Virus record (IMG/VR): IMGVR_UViG_3300020442_001802 | Coordinates: 1-33,419 of that record | Source: a virus | Reading direction: 5' to 3' (one strand) | Length of the DNA stretch: 33,419 nt | Part shown: one piece after another, positions 1-5,202 of the stretch | Position numbering within the stretch: the first letter of the stretch is position 1 | Layout: each line of letters begins with the position of its first letter | Notes under the pieces: generated by a model | Database searches by the model: none | Told to the model about the DNA's origin: nothing | What the model saw: only the letters and a program-made list of their open reading frames with translations | Made by a program: the position numbers and the translations under genes

Positions 1-77
1 CGATATACGCGAACCTTCTTGTCTGCATTAATGAAGTCTACAACTTCGCTGCTCTTCTGAACTCTTGGCTTTTTCAT
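1..77 (-). CDS. Small early protein, 3' end outside window
   Basis: The ATG at 77 opens a reading frame that stays open to the window edge, giving 25 residues beginning MKKPRVQKSSEVVDF. An AAAGG Shine-Dalgarno site lies about 7 nt upstream and a consensus promoter (107-134) lies just behind it, the same layout as the other leftward genes. The visible part is basic at the N-terminus. I do not recognise the family, and the true length is unknown because the stop codon is outside the window. Confidence 0.65.
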   Translation of the reverse strand, partial: MKKPRVQKSSEVVDFINADKKVRVY

Positions 78-106
78 GGTTATCCTTTCGTGTGTGTTAC
101 TCTTCC

Positions 107-134
107 ATTATACAGTCTATATCGTCAAAGTCAA
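107..134 (-). promoter_or_regulatory. Early promoter 1 (TTGACT-16-TATAAT)
   Basis: Read leftward: -35 TTGACT (134-129), 16-bp spacer containing ACGATA, -10 TATAAT (112-107). It drives the partial gene at 1-77 and is one of twelve near-identical cassettes in the left arm. Confidence 0.82.
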
Positions 135-183
135 GGGGGTGCGTCCAGTTTATTTCGCCTTTTTATCCGATTAGTTTGGAAAA

Positions 184-271
184 GACGTAAGTCGTTTGGT
201 GGTAAGGACTTAGGGCGAGCGACCCCCGCCCCGCCGCACCTAAACCCTTACAGCGTAAGGACTTAGGGCGA
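184..271. repeat. Paired-hairpin element copy A (88 bp)
   Basis: This is the first of five copies. Unit 1 is CGTAAGTCGTT, a 7-nt loop, then AAGGACTTAGG. A GC-rich bridge follows, then unit 2, CCTAAACCCTT, a 7-nt loop, AAGGACTTAGG. It lies downstream of the 294-566 gene and behind promoter 1. The outer end of unit 2 is the most diverged of the five copies. Confidence 0.85.
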
Positions 272-293
272 TGAGGAAAAACTTTGAGAAAAT

Positions 294-566
294 CTAGAAA
301 AAACGCTTGACAAGCGAGCCAACAAACGGGATTGCCACCCGCCAGTTTTGCCGTTCCCGGTAGAAGCACCTGAACCCGTCGCGGGTTTGTAGGGTGTCGA
401 TCTTGCGGGTACGTTCAAACTGTGGATCGTCCGCACGATAAGAGCCGGTGATCGTCTTATAACTTAGCGGTTCTTTTTTAGTGTCGCGTTGATCTCGCAA
501 CACACCCCAACGAAACTTAGAACCTTCAACCGGTTGCTTGTAGCTGCACAATACTAAACTTGACAT
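294..566 (-). CDS. Hypothetical protein, 90 aa
   Basis: ATG at 566 with AAAGGT spaced 7 nt upstream. The protein is basic and aromatic-rich: a motif KFRWGVLRD near residue 17, a central stretch rich in Lys/Arg/Asp, and a C-terminal FVGSLVKRFF tail. No transmembrane helix or known motif is recognised. It is separated from the stop of the gp88-family gene by about 94 bp of AT-rich DNA in which I see no convincing promoter, so it may be read through from the promoter at 1449-1476. Paired-hairpin copy A begins 22 bp past its stop. Confidence 0.7.
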   Translation of the reverse strand: MSSLVLCSYKQPVEGSKFRWGVLRDQRDTKKEPLSYKTITGSYRADDPQFERTRKIDTLQTRDGFRCFYRERQNWRVAIPFVGSLVKRFF

Positions 567-659
567 ATTAGTTACCTTTACAATGTTGACTTAAACTGTT
601 AATACATACAAAAATTATTGACAAAATTAAAAATTGTGTCACGCATCACCTCGCCCTTT

Positions 660-1421
660 CTAACTATAGGAAAACTTCACCTTCTCTTTCTTGAGTTGCT
701 TGATTGCTTCCGATGCCTTTGAGCCTTTGGGCTGGACACCGTGAATCAATAGTGCGAATGATTCGTCGCGAATCTCTGGAATCGCTGCGAGTTCGTCAGT
801 GTGGTCAATCTCATAACCTAGTGCTTCCGCTTCGGCTTCCGAGAATACAACCTTGCTTTCGCGAAGATTAAACTCGTCAATCATAAAATCCAAACGACCA
901 CCACGCGAAGCGGTCAAAACTAGATTGTCTGGCAAGCTGTCACGATCTTCTACCCACCACGAAAGTGATTTGGTATAAGCGTAGAACAGTCGGTCGGGAT
1001 ACCATTCTGCGACAAGATGCCACGCTCGAAAATACTTTTGATTGAAAAAATCACCAGCAACGTGAATCCGGCAGATACCAAGATTATCGGGCATAGCGTC
1101 AGCAATAGCACAAGCCATAGAATAGCTAGACTTGAACGAACGCATAGCGTCAAAATTGGCTTTGCGTTTATTGTACGCACTTGGGAATGTTGCCTCTTGT
1201 GATGCAGAGAAACAACGGAACTGGCAATCTTTACCGTCTTGAATCTTGCGACTGTCACCGATCTGGACAACTTTGGATAGGCAATCTTTCGCCATTGGAC
1301 ACGACCAACCAGAGAGAAGGTCGAAGCTGTAAACCTTGCGACGATCTTGCAACCATCGCTCTAATTCTGGAACGTCGTAAAGAGCTTTGAGCTTGGCGTT
1401 TGCATCGCTGAACTTAACCAT
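660..1421 (-). CDS. Phage gp88-family protein (function unknown), 253 aa
   Basis: ATG at 1421 preceded by CGAAAGG (spacing about 7), with a consensus promoter 28 bp further out. The sequence matches what I know of the 'gene product 88' phage family: FDLLSGWSCP (residues 33-42), a Cys quartet C41, C47, C66 and C70, CFSASQE directly after, then IHVAGDFFNQKYF and LFYAYTKSLSWW. The family is common in actinobacterial and other tailed phages and has no assigned role. The clustered cysteines before an alpha/beta-like body suggest a metal or Fe-S site, which is inference. It is the only leftward gene above 150 residues. Family assignment is fairly secure, function is not known. Confidence 0.85.
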   Translation of the reverse strand: MVKFSDANAKLKALYDVPELERWLQDRRKVYSFDLLSGWSCPMAKDCLSKVVQIGDSRKIQDGKDCQFRCFSASQEATFPSAYNKRKANFDAMRSFKSSYSMACAIADAMPDNLGICRIHVAGDFFNQKYFRAWHLVAEWYPDRLFYAYTKSLSWWVEDRDSLPDNLVLTASRGGRLDFMIDEFNLRESKVVFSEAEAEALGYEIDHTDELAAIPEIRDESFALLIHGVQPKGSKASEAIKQLKKEKVKFSYS

Positions 1422-1448
1422 GATAAACCTTTCGTTGGAGTTACCCTT

Positions 1449-1476
1449 ATTATACCATAATCATCGGCAAAGTCAA
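1449..1476 (-). promoter_or_regulatory. Early promoter 2 (TTGACT-16-TATAAT)
   Basis: -35 TTGACT (1476-1471), 16-bp spacer with CCGATGATTATGG, -10 TATAAT (1454-1449). It drives the gp88-family gene 28 bp downstream and possibly 294-566 by read-through. Confidence 0.85.
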
Positions 1477-1497
1477 GGGCTAAACTTTAATTTATTT

Positions 1498-1591
1498 TGG
1501 CGAACCAGAGGGGAATTGCACCCCACGCCCACCTTGGGCTTTAAGCGGATTTGCACCGGCTACCGCTCTAGCGGCTAGGAACATAATTGTA
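1498..1591 (-). ncRNA. Degenerate tRNA-Leu-like sequence ending in CCA
   Basis: Read leftward, the 3' end looks like a class II tRNA. There is an anticodon-like hairpin (1563-1544) with loop TGCAAAT, which would place CAA (Leu), then a long variable-arm hairpin GCCC-AAGGT-GGGC (1539-1527). A T-arm GGGG-TGCAATT-CCCC follows, then CTGGTTC, a discriminator G and an encoded CCA (1500-1498). Against a working tRNA: U33 and U55 are both replaced by G, the D-loop is only 4 nt, and no 5' strand (GAACCAG) pairs with the acceptor end. The 5' limit given is arbitrary. It is probably a decayed tRNA or a tRNA mimic co-transcribed with the RNA at 1597-1728. Confidence 0.4.
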
Positions 1592-1596
1592 CGGGT

Positions 1597-1728
1597 AGAG
1601 GACGGAGGGAGTCGAACCCTCATTCTCTCCAGCACCAAGATTCGCCATAAGGTCACACGCTGCGAAACGTGTAGAAGTTAATCTGAATCCGGGTGTCGCA
1701 ATCTGGAGCCTTGCCAACAAGCGTCCCC
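1597..1728 (-). ncRNA. tRNA-like RNA with ~70-nt anticodon loop
   Basis: The RNA starts about 7 nt after the predicted start site of promoter 3. In order: acceptor strand GGGGACG (1728-1722); small D-arm CTTG-TTGG-CAAG (1721-1710); stem strand CTCCAG (1708-1703); a 70-nt loop holding an inner hairpin ACACG/CGTGT; stem strand CTGGAG (1632-1627); a 5-nt variable region AGAAT; T-arm GAGGG-TTCGACT-CCCTC (1621-1605); and CGTCCTC, which closes the 7-bp acceptor with one G-U pair. Removing about 63 nt from the loop would leave a short tRNA-sized cloverleaf, with T after the A at loop position 32 as U33. CCA is not encoded, and the usual nt 8-9 are absent. It is too short for tmRNA and the insert is too short for a group I intron. 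Confidence 0.5.
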
Positions 1729-1741
1729 GTGTTATACTACC

Positions 1742-1769
1742 ATTATACAATAATTATCGTCAATGTCAA
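1742..1769 (-). promoter_or_regulatory. Early promoter 3 (TTGACA-16-TATAAT), drives RNA
   Basis: -35 TTGACA (1769-1764), 16-bp spacer with ACGATAATTATTG, -10 TATAAT (1747-1742). No protein gene lies between it and the next promoter 265 bp downstream. Its transcript is the tRNA-like region. Confidence 0.87.
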
Positions 1770-1806
1770 GCCCTATCTTGAGATAATTTAAAAGTTTTTT
1801 TTAATT

Positions 1807-1893
1807 GTCGTAAGTCGTTGTCAGATAAGGACTTACGGCGAGCGAGGCCCGCCCCGCCGACCCTAAGTCGTTTGATACCAAGGGTTTACGTTG
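1807..1893. repeat. Paired-hairpin element copy B (87 bp)
   Basis: CGTAAGTCGTT-N7-AAGGACTTACG, GC-rich bridge, CCTAAGTCGTT-N7-AAGGGTTTACG. It lies between a complete intrinsic terminator (1898-1930) and promoter 3, so this copy is not needed to end the upstream operon. Confidence 0.9.
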
Positions 1894-1897
1894 ATTT

Positions 1898-1930
1898 GAA
1901 AAAAGAGAAGCCGCCCCGCTAAGGGCGGCG
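1898..1930 (-). terminator. Intrinsic terminator of the 1963-2517 operon
   Basis: Read leftward: GCCGCCC (1929-1923), 6-nt loop, GGGCGGC (1916-1910), then TTCTCTTTTTT. It sits 33 bp past the stop of the 1963-2166 gene. Confidence 0.85.
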
Positions 1931-1962
1931 TTCTCCCCACAACACGAAAGGTTAGCGAAGTT

Positions 1963-2166
1963 TTACAAGCTCGCTACGCACTTGCTCACGGAGAAACTCT
2001 TGTGAAGTCCGTTTTTCTCACGGACGGTAATGCCACGCCCATTCGGGCCGGTGAAGCTCTTGATCTTAACGCCAGTGACTTGGCGAAGGACGTTCTTCTT
2101 CCCGTTAACTGGGTAAAGGAAAGAAACTTTACGCTCATTGCGTTTAAGGTACAAATCGTTAATCAT
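1963..2166 (-). CDS. Small basic protein, 67 aa
   Basis: ATG at 2166, overlapping the stop of the preceding gene in an ATGA junction, which suggests translational coupling. AAAGGA lies about 8 nt upstream. The protein is basic (many Lys/Arg) and alternates short hydrophobic and charged stretches. Its middle, KIKSFTGPNGRGITVREKNG, looks like beta strands joined by Gly/Asn turns, as in small SH3-like or OB-like nucleic-acid-binding folds; that is inference. Last gene of a three-gene operon, followed by a strong terminator. Confidence 0.75.
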   Translation of the reverse strand: MINDLYLKRNERKVSFLYPVNGKKNVLRQVTGVKIKSFTGPNGRGITVREKNGLHKSFSVSKCVASL

Positions 2167-2306
2167 AGTGCGATCCTTTCGATCTCTGCGTGTGAAACTT
2201 CGTTAACGCTACCGTTAGCGTCAACAACTAAAACGGTGCGACCCTTTATGGCGGTCACGGTTCCAATCGACAATTCGGTGCCGATACCTACAACTGGTTT
2301 ACTCAC
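2163..2306 (-). CDS. Small hypothetical protein, 47-49 aa
   Basis: Two starts are possible: an ATG at 2312 or a GTG at 2306. The Shine-Dalgarno AAAGGAG lies only one base before the ATG but 7 nt before the GTG, so the GTG is preferred. The product, (M)SKPVVGIGTELSIGTVTAI..., is rich in Val/Ile/Gly and looks all-beta, with a KGRTVLVVDANG turn. It overlaps the upstream gene by 8 nt and the downstream gene by 4 nt (ATGA). I do not recognise the family. Confidence 0.72.
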   Translation of the reverse strand: MSKPVVGIGTELSIGTVTAIKGRTVLVVDANGSVNEVSHAEIERIAL

Positions 2307-2517
2307 TCTCATTCTCCTTTGCGAGTTCTGCGGCTGCTTCCGCACGTTCTTTGCGGATACGATCCGCTTTGGTCTTGAGCGTGTCAAACAGATTAAGATA
2401 ATCATCATCGGTCATCTTGATCTGAATCTCGTCACCGTTCTCATCGTTGAACTCCAGCGAGTTCCAGCCGGTGTAAGCTGTGTAAAACTTGGCGGTTACA
2501 GTTTGTTTGACTTGCAT
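2299..2517 (-). CDS. Hypothetical protein with charged helical tail, 72 aa
   Basis: The ATG at 2517 is chosen because AGGAG lies 7 nt upstream; a TTG two codons earlier has no such site. The N-terminal half (VKQTVTAKFYTAYTGWNSLEF) looks like a beta hairpin pair. The C-terminal half, LFDTLKTKADRIRKERAEAA onward, is a long Lys/Arg/Glu helix likely to coil. First gene of the 1963-2517 operon behind promoter 4. No family recognised. Confidence 0.78.
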   Translation of the reverse strand: MQVKQTVTAKFYTAYTGWNSLEFNDENGDEIQIKMTDDDYLNLFDTLKTKADRIRKERAEAAAELAKENESE

Positions 2518-2555
2518 AGTCAATCTCCTAAAAGTGTTGTGAAGTTTACTCTCTC

Positions 2556-2583
2556 ATTATACCATAATTATCGGCAATGTCAA
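2556..2583 (-). promoter_or_regulatory. Early promoter 4 (TTGACA-16-TATAAT)
   Basis: -35 TTGACA (2583-2578), spacer with CCGATAATTATGG, -10 TATAAT (2561-2556). The -35 box contains the TGA stop codon of the upstream gene (2580-2582). Confidence 0.85.
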
Positions 2584-2732
2584 CCGGTAACTTTAGCAAT
2601 TTCCAAAACAATTTCTGCGTCTTTGGCGAGTTCGCTTTTCTTGTCAACGTAAATGCTGCCGGAAACCTCGCCCTTGGCGGTGTAGCGAATCTTGCTCTTG
2701 GTCTCTTTGTCTTTGATGAATTCAACAATCAT
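2580..2732 (-). CDS. Small conserved phage protein (ETK...RY...GSIYV type), 50 aa
   Basis: ATG at 2732 with GGAG 8 nt upstream. The product contains IKDKETKSKIRYTAKG followed by VSGSIYVDKKSEL. This layout (KETK..xRY...G.xYV.K) is one I know from a widespread family of 50-80 residue phage and plasmid proteins of unknown function. The stop codon TGA is embedded in the -35 TTGACA of promoter 4. Its likely promoter is number 5, shared with the gene at 2774-2935. Confidence 0.8.
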   Translation of the reverse strand: MIVEFIKDKETKSKIRYTAKGEVSGSIYVDKKSELAKDAEIVLEIAKVTG

Positions 2733-2773
2733 TTTCTTTTCTCCAATTTTGAGTTTGTTGTGAGCGGGTACGA

Positions 2774-2935
2774 TTACGATTCGTCGCCCGATGTTCCAGT
2801 GTTTGTGCTTTCAGCTTCGCCATCCACGTTCTTGGCTTTGTTTGCTGCTTTAGCTTGTCTGAGCTTCTCGATTTCATTTTGCTGTCTCTCAAATCTTCTT
2901 TTTTCTGCCATGCTTGTGAATATTGTTTCTTTCAT
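2774..2935 (-). CDS. Small charged helical protein, 53 aa (possible leaderless start)
   Basis: The ATG at 2935 lies exactly 6 nt after the TATAAT of promoter 5, so the mRNA would be essentially leaderless. A second in-frame ATG at 2911 (45 aa) has no clear Shine-Dalgarno site. The product is a Lys/Arg/Glu/Gln helix (EKRRFERQQNEIEKLRQAKA) with a Ser/Thr/Asp-rich tail, typical of a short coiled coil. Unrecognised family; which start is used is unsettled. Confidence 0.62.
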   Translation of the reverse strand: MKETIFTSMAEKRRFERQQNEIEKLRQAKAANKAKNVDGEAESTNTGTSGDES

Positions 2936-2941
2936 ACTTCT

Positions 2942-2969
2942 ATTATACCATATCTTTCGTAAATGTCAA
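2942..2969 (-). promoter_or_regulatory. Early promoter 5 (TTGACA-16-TATAAT)
   Basis: -35 TTGACA (2969-2964), 16-bp spacer (the least conserved of the set, TACGAAAGATATGG), -10 TATAAT (2947-2942). Drives 2774-2935 and 2580-2732. Confidence 0.83.
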
Positions 2970-3055
2970 GGGGTAAAATCTTTTTTTCTAAAACTCGCTG
3001 GCTGTACCATATCGCCTTTATCCGGCTTGATAAGCTGAGACAGAGGCCGCATCAT
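2966..3055 (-). CDS. Doubtful 29-codon ORF in an orphan transcript
   Basis: Two adjacent ATGs at 3055/3052 open a frame ending at 2966 in the TGA inside the -35 of promoter 5, the same stop/-35 overlap seen for two other small genes. The peptide is basic (MMRPLSQLIKPDKGD start, SFRKKDF near the end). The only upstream G-rich stretch, GGGA, is too far away to be a good ribosome site. The alternative is that promoter 6 makes a non-coding RNA of about 140 nt; short pairings such as GCGA/TCGC and CTGGC/GCCAG are possible. Confidence 0.3.
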   Translation of the reverse strand: MMRPLSQLIKPDKGDMVQPASFRKKDFTP

Positions 3056-3118
3056 GCACCATATCCCGCAGGACAGTTGGGCCAGACTTACAGTGCGACT
3101 TGTCTCGCTTACTCTATC

Positions 3119-3146
3119 ATTATACTATATTTATCGTCAAAGTCAA
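3119..3146 (-). promoter_or_regulatory. Early promoter 6 (TTGACT-16-TATAAT), orphan
   Basis: -35 TTGACT (3146-3141), spacer with ACGATAAATATAG, -10 TATAAT (3124-3119). Only a doubtful 29-codon ORF or a small RNA lies between it and promoter 5. Confidence 0.83.
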
Positions 3147-3183
3147 GGGGTATCTTCAATCTTTTTCAAACTTTTTTAGAATC

Positions 3184-3270
3184 GTCGTAAGTCGTTAGTA
3201 TCAAAGGACTTAGGTGCCTCGACCCCGCCCCCGCTCGCCCTAAGTCCTTATAGGGCAAGGGGTTACGTCA
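3184..3270. repeat. Paired-hairpin element copy C (87 bp)
   Basis: CGTAAGTCGTT-N7-AAGGACTTAGG, GC-rich bridge, CCTAAGTCCTT-N7-AAGGGGTTACG. Its last three bases (TCA on the plus strand) are the TGA stop codon of the gene at 3268-3549, so coding sequence runs right up to the element. Confidence 0.9.
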
Positions 3271-3549
3271 ATCCGGCAAACGTCCTTCGACGATACCACC
3301 ATGCAGAGCGAATTCACGCTCGAACACTTCGCGGGGAACGTAAGGGTACACGGTGTCGCATGGGTCTTTGAATTCCCCACCTTCCGCATACTCCAGCAAT
3401 TCCTTGCCGGGGATCATAGTGGGGAAGCCGCCTTCCATGTGGGTATGCGGTACGTTATCTTCTCGCGGCAGGCAGTAGCTACTAGAGCGAGCCTGCACGC
3501 TTATTGAGAAACCATCGCGGCAAACAATTCTAGGGTTGAAGGTGTTCAA
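3268..3549 (-). CDS. Conserved phage protein (NPRIVCRDGFS family), 93 aa
   Basis: The start is a TTG at 3549 overlapping the upstream TGA in a TTGA junction; GGAG lies 8 nt before it and there is no nearer ATG. The N-terminus NPRIVCRDGFSISVQA, then YCLPRED, VEGGFP-like HMEGGFPTMIP, LLEYAE, TVYPYVP and a closing ALHGG match a widespread phage family that I know only as conserved hypothetical. It is probably a small alpha/beta protein. The stop lies in paired-hairpin copy C. Third gene of an operon with two very acidic proteins. Confidence 0.8.
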   Translation of the reverse strand: MNTFNPRIVCRDGFSISVQARSSSYCLPREDNVPHTHMEGGFPTMIPGKELLEYAEGGEFKDPCDTVYPYVPREVFEREFALHGGIVEGRLPD

Positions 3550-3713
3550 AACGGGTACTCCAATTCATCAAGTAAATTTTCTAGGTCATCGTCGGCGTGC
3601 TGAGAATCCTCGTCGCCATAAAAATCGTTGTAAAAATCTTCAGCCTCGTGCAAAAGATCCTCATGGTAGTTATCTTCTGCTGGATAAAAATAATTGTCAA
3701 AGTCATCGTACAT
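3546..3713 (-). CDS. Very acidic small protein, 55 aa
   Basis: ATG at 3713 with AGGAG 7 nt upstream. Of 55 residues about 21 are Asp/Glu, none is Lys or Arg, and Tyr/Phe are frequent (MYDDFDNYFYPAEDN; DFYNDFYGDED). Such composition is seen in phage DNA-mimic inhibitors of restriction or nucleases, but composition alone does not prove this. It follows another acidic gene with a 10-bp gap and overlaps the next by 4 bp. Confidence 0.78.
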   Translation of the reverse strand: MYDDFDNYFYPAEDNYHEDLLHEAEDFYNDFYGDEDSQHADDDLENLLDELEYPF

Positions 3714-3723
3714 AGTAAATCTC

Positions 3724-3912
3724 CTACCAAGGGCAATCGGTGTCAAGGTTTTGGAATCCACGGTCGGCATCGGCATCGTAAGCCGCTTCGCCATCGTCGC
3801 CATCGTCGTACCCGATGGAATCGAGATAGTCGAAGTATTCCTGCAAATCTTCCGCAGTCGGAACGTAAACGGCAGGAGTGGTTTCGTCGAAGAGAAAATC
3901 AAGATCGTTCAT
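3724..3912 (-). CDS. Very acidic small protein, 62 aa
   Basis: ATG at 3912 with AAAGG about 8 nt upstream, first gene behind promoter 7. It has about 19 Asp/Glu and a single Arg. A helix-like segment AEDLQEYFDYLDSIG precedes a run DDGDDGEAAYDADAD, and the protein ends DTDCPW. No sequence similarity beyond composition is seen with the acidic protein next to it. Possible DNA mimic or inhibitor; unrecognised. Confidence 0.75.
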   Translation of the reverse strand: MNDLDFLFDETTPAVYVPTAEDLQEYFDYLDSIGYDDGDDGEAAYDADADRGFQNLDTDCPW

Positions 3913-3950
3913 GGTGAACCTTTCAAAAGTGTTGTGACTTGTATGCCTTT

Positions 3951-3978
3951 ATTATACTATAATTATCGGCGTTGTCAA
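3951..3978 (-). promoter_or_regulatory. Early promoter 7 (TTGACA-16-TATAAT)
   Basis: -35 TTGACA (3978-3973), spacer with CCGATAATTATAG, -10 TATAAT (3956-3951). Drives the acidic-protein operon 3912 to 3268. Confidence 0.86.
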
Positions 3979-4074
3979 GTGGTATCGTGAGAAAAAAAGA
4001 AAGTTTTTGGTAATTGAGTGATTTCGACAGAGCTTACCAAACTCCACACCGGCTAGGCCGGGACGGTCGCGGTT

Positions 4075-4284
4075 CTAATCCTCGTCAGATGGGAACATCG
4101 CATCCCAGCATTTTGGACAAATGCCAGAGATGAGAAGCTCACGCTGATCCGCATCAAGCTCAGGTAGAGCGTTGTGGATCAACTCACCTTTTTGCCAAGA
4201 AACGAAACCTTCAAGATCCGCTTGGATCTCGTTTAGCTCGTTGCACTTGACGCAAGGAACCGCAACAACTGCTGTCGTTGACAT
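4075..4284 (-). CDS. Zinc-ribbon phage protein (CPKCWD family), 69 aa
   Basis: ATG at 4284, exactly 6 nt past the TATAAT of promoter 8, so the transcript is predicted leaderless; no Shine-Dalgarno site is available. Two CxxC pairs (C11/C14 and C56/C59) would bind one zinc. Between them is a helical segment with EGFVSWQKGELI and ADQRELLISG. The pattern 'LISG.CPKCWD..F' is familiar from many phage genomes as a small conserved protein of unknown function. A CCGGC-CTA-GCCGG hairpin follows the stop without a T-run. Confidence 0.82.
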   Translation of the reverse strand: MSTTAVVAVPCVKCNELNEIQADLEGFVSWQKGELIHNALPELDADQRELLISGICPKCWDAMFPSDED

Positions 4285-4290
4285 GTTCTT

Positions 4291-4318
4291 ATTATACAAT
4301 ATTAATCGGCATTGTCAA
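4291..4318 (-). promoter_or_regulatory. Early promoter 8 (TTGACA-16-TATAAT)
   Basis: -35 TTGACA (4318-4313), spacer with CCGATTAATATTG, -10 TATAAT (4296-4291). Drives the zinc-ribbon gene with no 5' leader. Confidence 0.86.
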
Positions 4319-4355
4319 GGGCTATCATGAATAAAAATAAAAGTTTTTCCAAATT

Positions 4356-4442
4356 GTCGTAAGTCGTTACTACCAAAGGACTTACGTCGAGCGGGGCCGG
4401 GGCCGGTCGCCCTAAGTCGTTACCAGCAAAGGGTTTACGTCA
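4356..4442. repeat. Paired-hairpin element copy D (87 bp)
   Basis: CGTAAGTCGTT-N7-AAGGACTTACG, bridge rich in GGGGCC, CCTAAGTCGTT-N7-AAGGGTTTACG. The right edge supplies the TGA stop of the tiny ORF at 4440-4502. Confidence 0.9.
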
Positions 4443-4502
4443 ATCTCCGAGAAGTTTCAGTAAAACCCAGATCAAAAAGTTCTCGTGCCATAAATCTTCC
4501 AT
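4440..4502 (-). CDS. Tiny hydrophobic peptide, 20 aa
   Basis: ATG at 4502 preceded by AGGGG at 8 nt, 11 bp after the stop of the upstream gene. The product MEDLWHENFLIWVLLKLLGD has a short hydrophobic stretch that could lie in a membrane. The stop codon is formed by the edge of paired-hairpin copy D. It is supported only by its ribosome site and operon position. Confidence 0.42.
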   Translation of the reverse strand: MEDLWHENFLIWVLLKLLGD

Positions 4503-4513
4503 CTTGTCAACCC

Positions 4514-4753
4514 CTAAACTTGAGAATTTGGCGGAATTAATTCTTGCGGGAAAAATCCGCTGGCGGCGTGTTCGTTTGCACAATGCTGCCGCACACCCAT
4601 AAAAACAGAATCCCGATACGCTTCATCGACCATATCAATATTGTCGAGCATTTCAGACCAATCGCGTGGTAGCTCATAATCGAAACCGCTTTTCACGATT
4701 ACATCAGGGGAGACACCATCGGTCAACATACGAACCATCTTAACTTTCCACAT
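4514..4753 (-). CDS. Hypothetical protein, 79 aa
   Basis: The ATG at 4753 is chosen because GGAGG lies about 9 nt upstream, straddling the stop of the preceding gene; translation is probably coupled. Recognisable stretches are MVRMLTDGVSPDVIVKSGFD, an acidic helix WSEMLDNIDMVDEAYRDSVF and a His/Cys segment VRQHCANEH. No known motif. Second gene of the operon started by the dyad-type promoter at 5203-5234. Confidence 0.75.
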   Translation of the reverse strand: MWKVKMVRMLTDGVSPDVIVKSGFDYELPRDWSEMLDNIDMVDEAYRDSVFMGVRQHCANEHAASGFFPQELIPPNSQV

Positions 4754-4757
4754 AATT

Positions 4758-5174
4758 TTAATCCTCCAAAAGATCGTCTGAGTCAATCAATCCGCCGTTG
4801 ACCATACCGCCAACCAGAGCGGCCATATTTCGGTGCAACTGCAATTCGTCGATTTCGTTCATGCTGTAATCTAGCTCGGAATCAAGATCGACAAAATCGC
4901 CGTGACCGTTGCGAATGGTCTTGGCTTCAACTTGTGCGGCCAGTTTAGCCACGTTGCGAGCTTTTAGCTCTTTGAGTTTGCGGTGTTGGGTGTTGCCGTC
5001 TCGCTCGTCGCATAGTTGCTCAAGACGCTCAAGGGTACGACCGCCACGGGTGTGGTCGTGGAATTCTTCCGGCAGCAGGTGGTTTGGAACCGTGATACAC
5101 TCGCGAATAGCTTTCGCCAATTCGTCGAACATGCGGCCAGTTGCGGGATTGCTCATTTTGCTTTCGTAATTCAT
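4758..5174 (-). CDS. Hypothetical helical protein, 138 aa
   Basis: ATG at 5174 with AAAGG about 8 nt upstream. It is mostly charged helix: FDELAKAIRECITVP near residue 16, then RTLERLEQLCDERDGNTQHR, KLKELKARNVAKLAAQVEAK (likely coiled coil) and an acidic C-terminus ending DSDDLLED. No domain recognised. It is the first gene under the first GTGAC-dyad promoter, so it is probably regulated differently from most of its neighbours. Confidence 0.78.
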   Translation of the reverse strand: MNYESKMSNPATGRMFDELAKAIRECITVPNHLLPEEFHDHTRGGRTLERLEQLCDERDGNTQHRKLKELKARNVAKLAAQVEAKTIRNGHGDFVDLDSELDYSMNEIDELQLHRNMAALVGGMVNGGLIDSDDLLED

Positions 5175-5202
5175 AATTTAACCTTTCGTTTGAGTTACTT
5201 AC

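Noticed and set aside
1597-1728. tmRNA (ssrA)
   Set aside because: At about 132 nt there is no room for the mRNA-like domain and pseudoknots, a D-arm hairpin is present, and the typical D-analogue motif after the acceptor is missing.
2002-2652. 216-codon plus-strand frame
   Set aside because: It lies antisense to four leftward small genes with good ribosome sites, has none of its own, and runs through a promoter.
3597-3990. Plus-strand frames over the acidic genes
   Set aside because: They are low-complexity shadows created by the Asp/Glu codons on the other strand, with no ribosome site.
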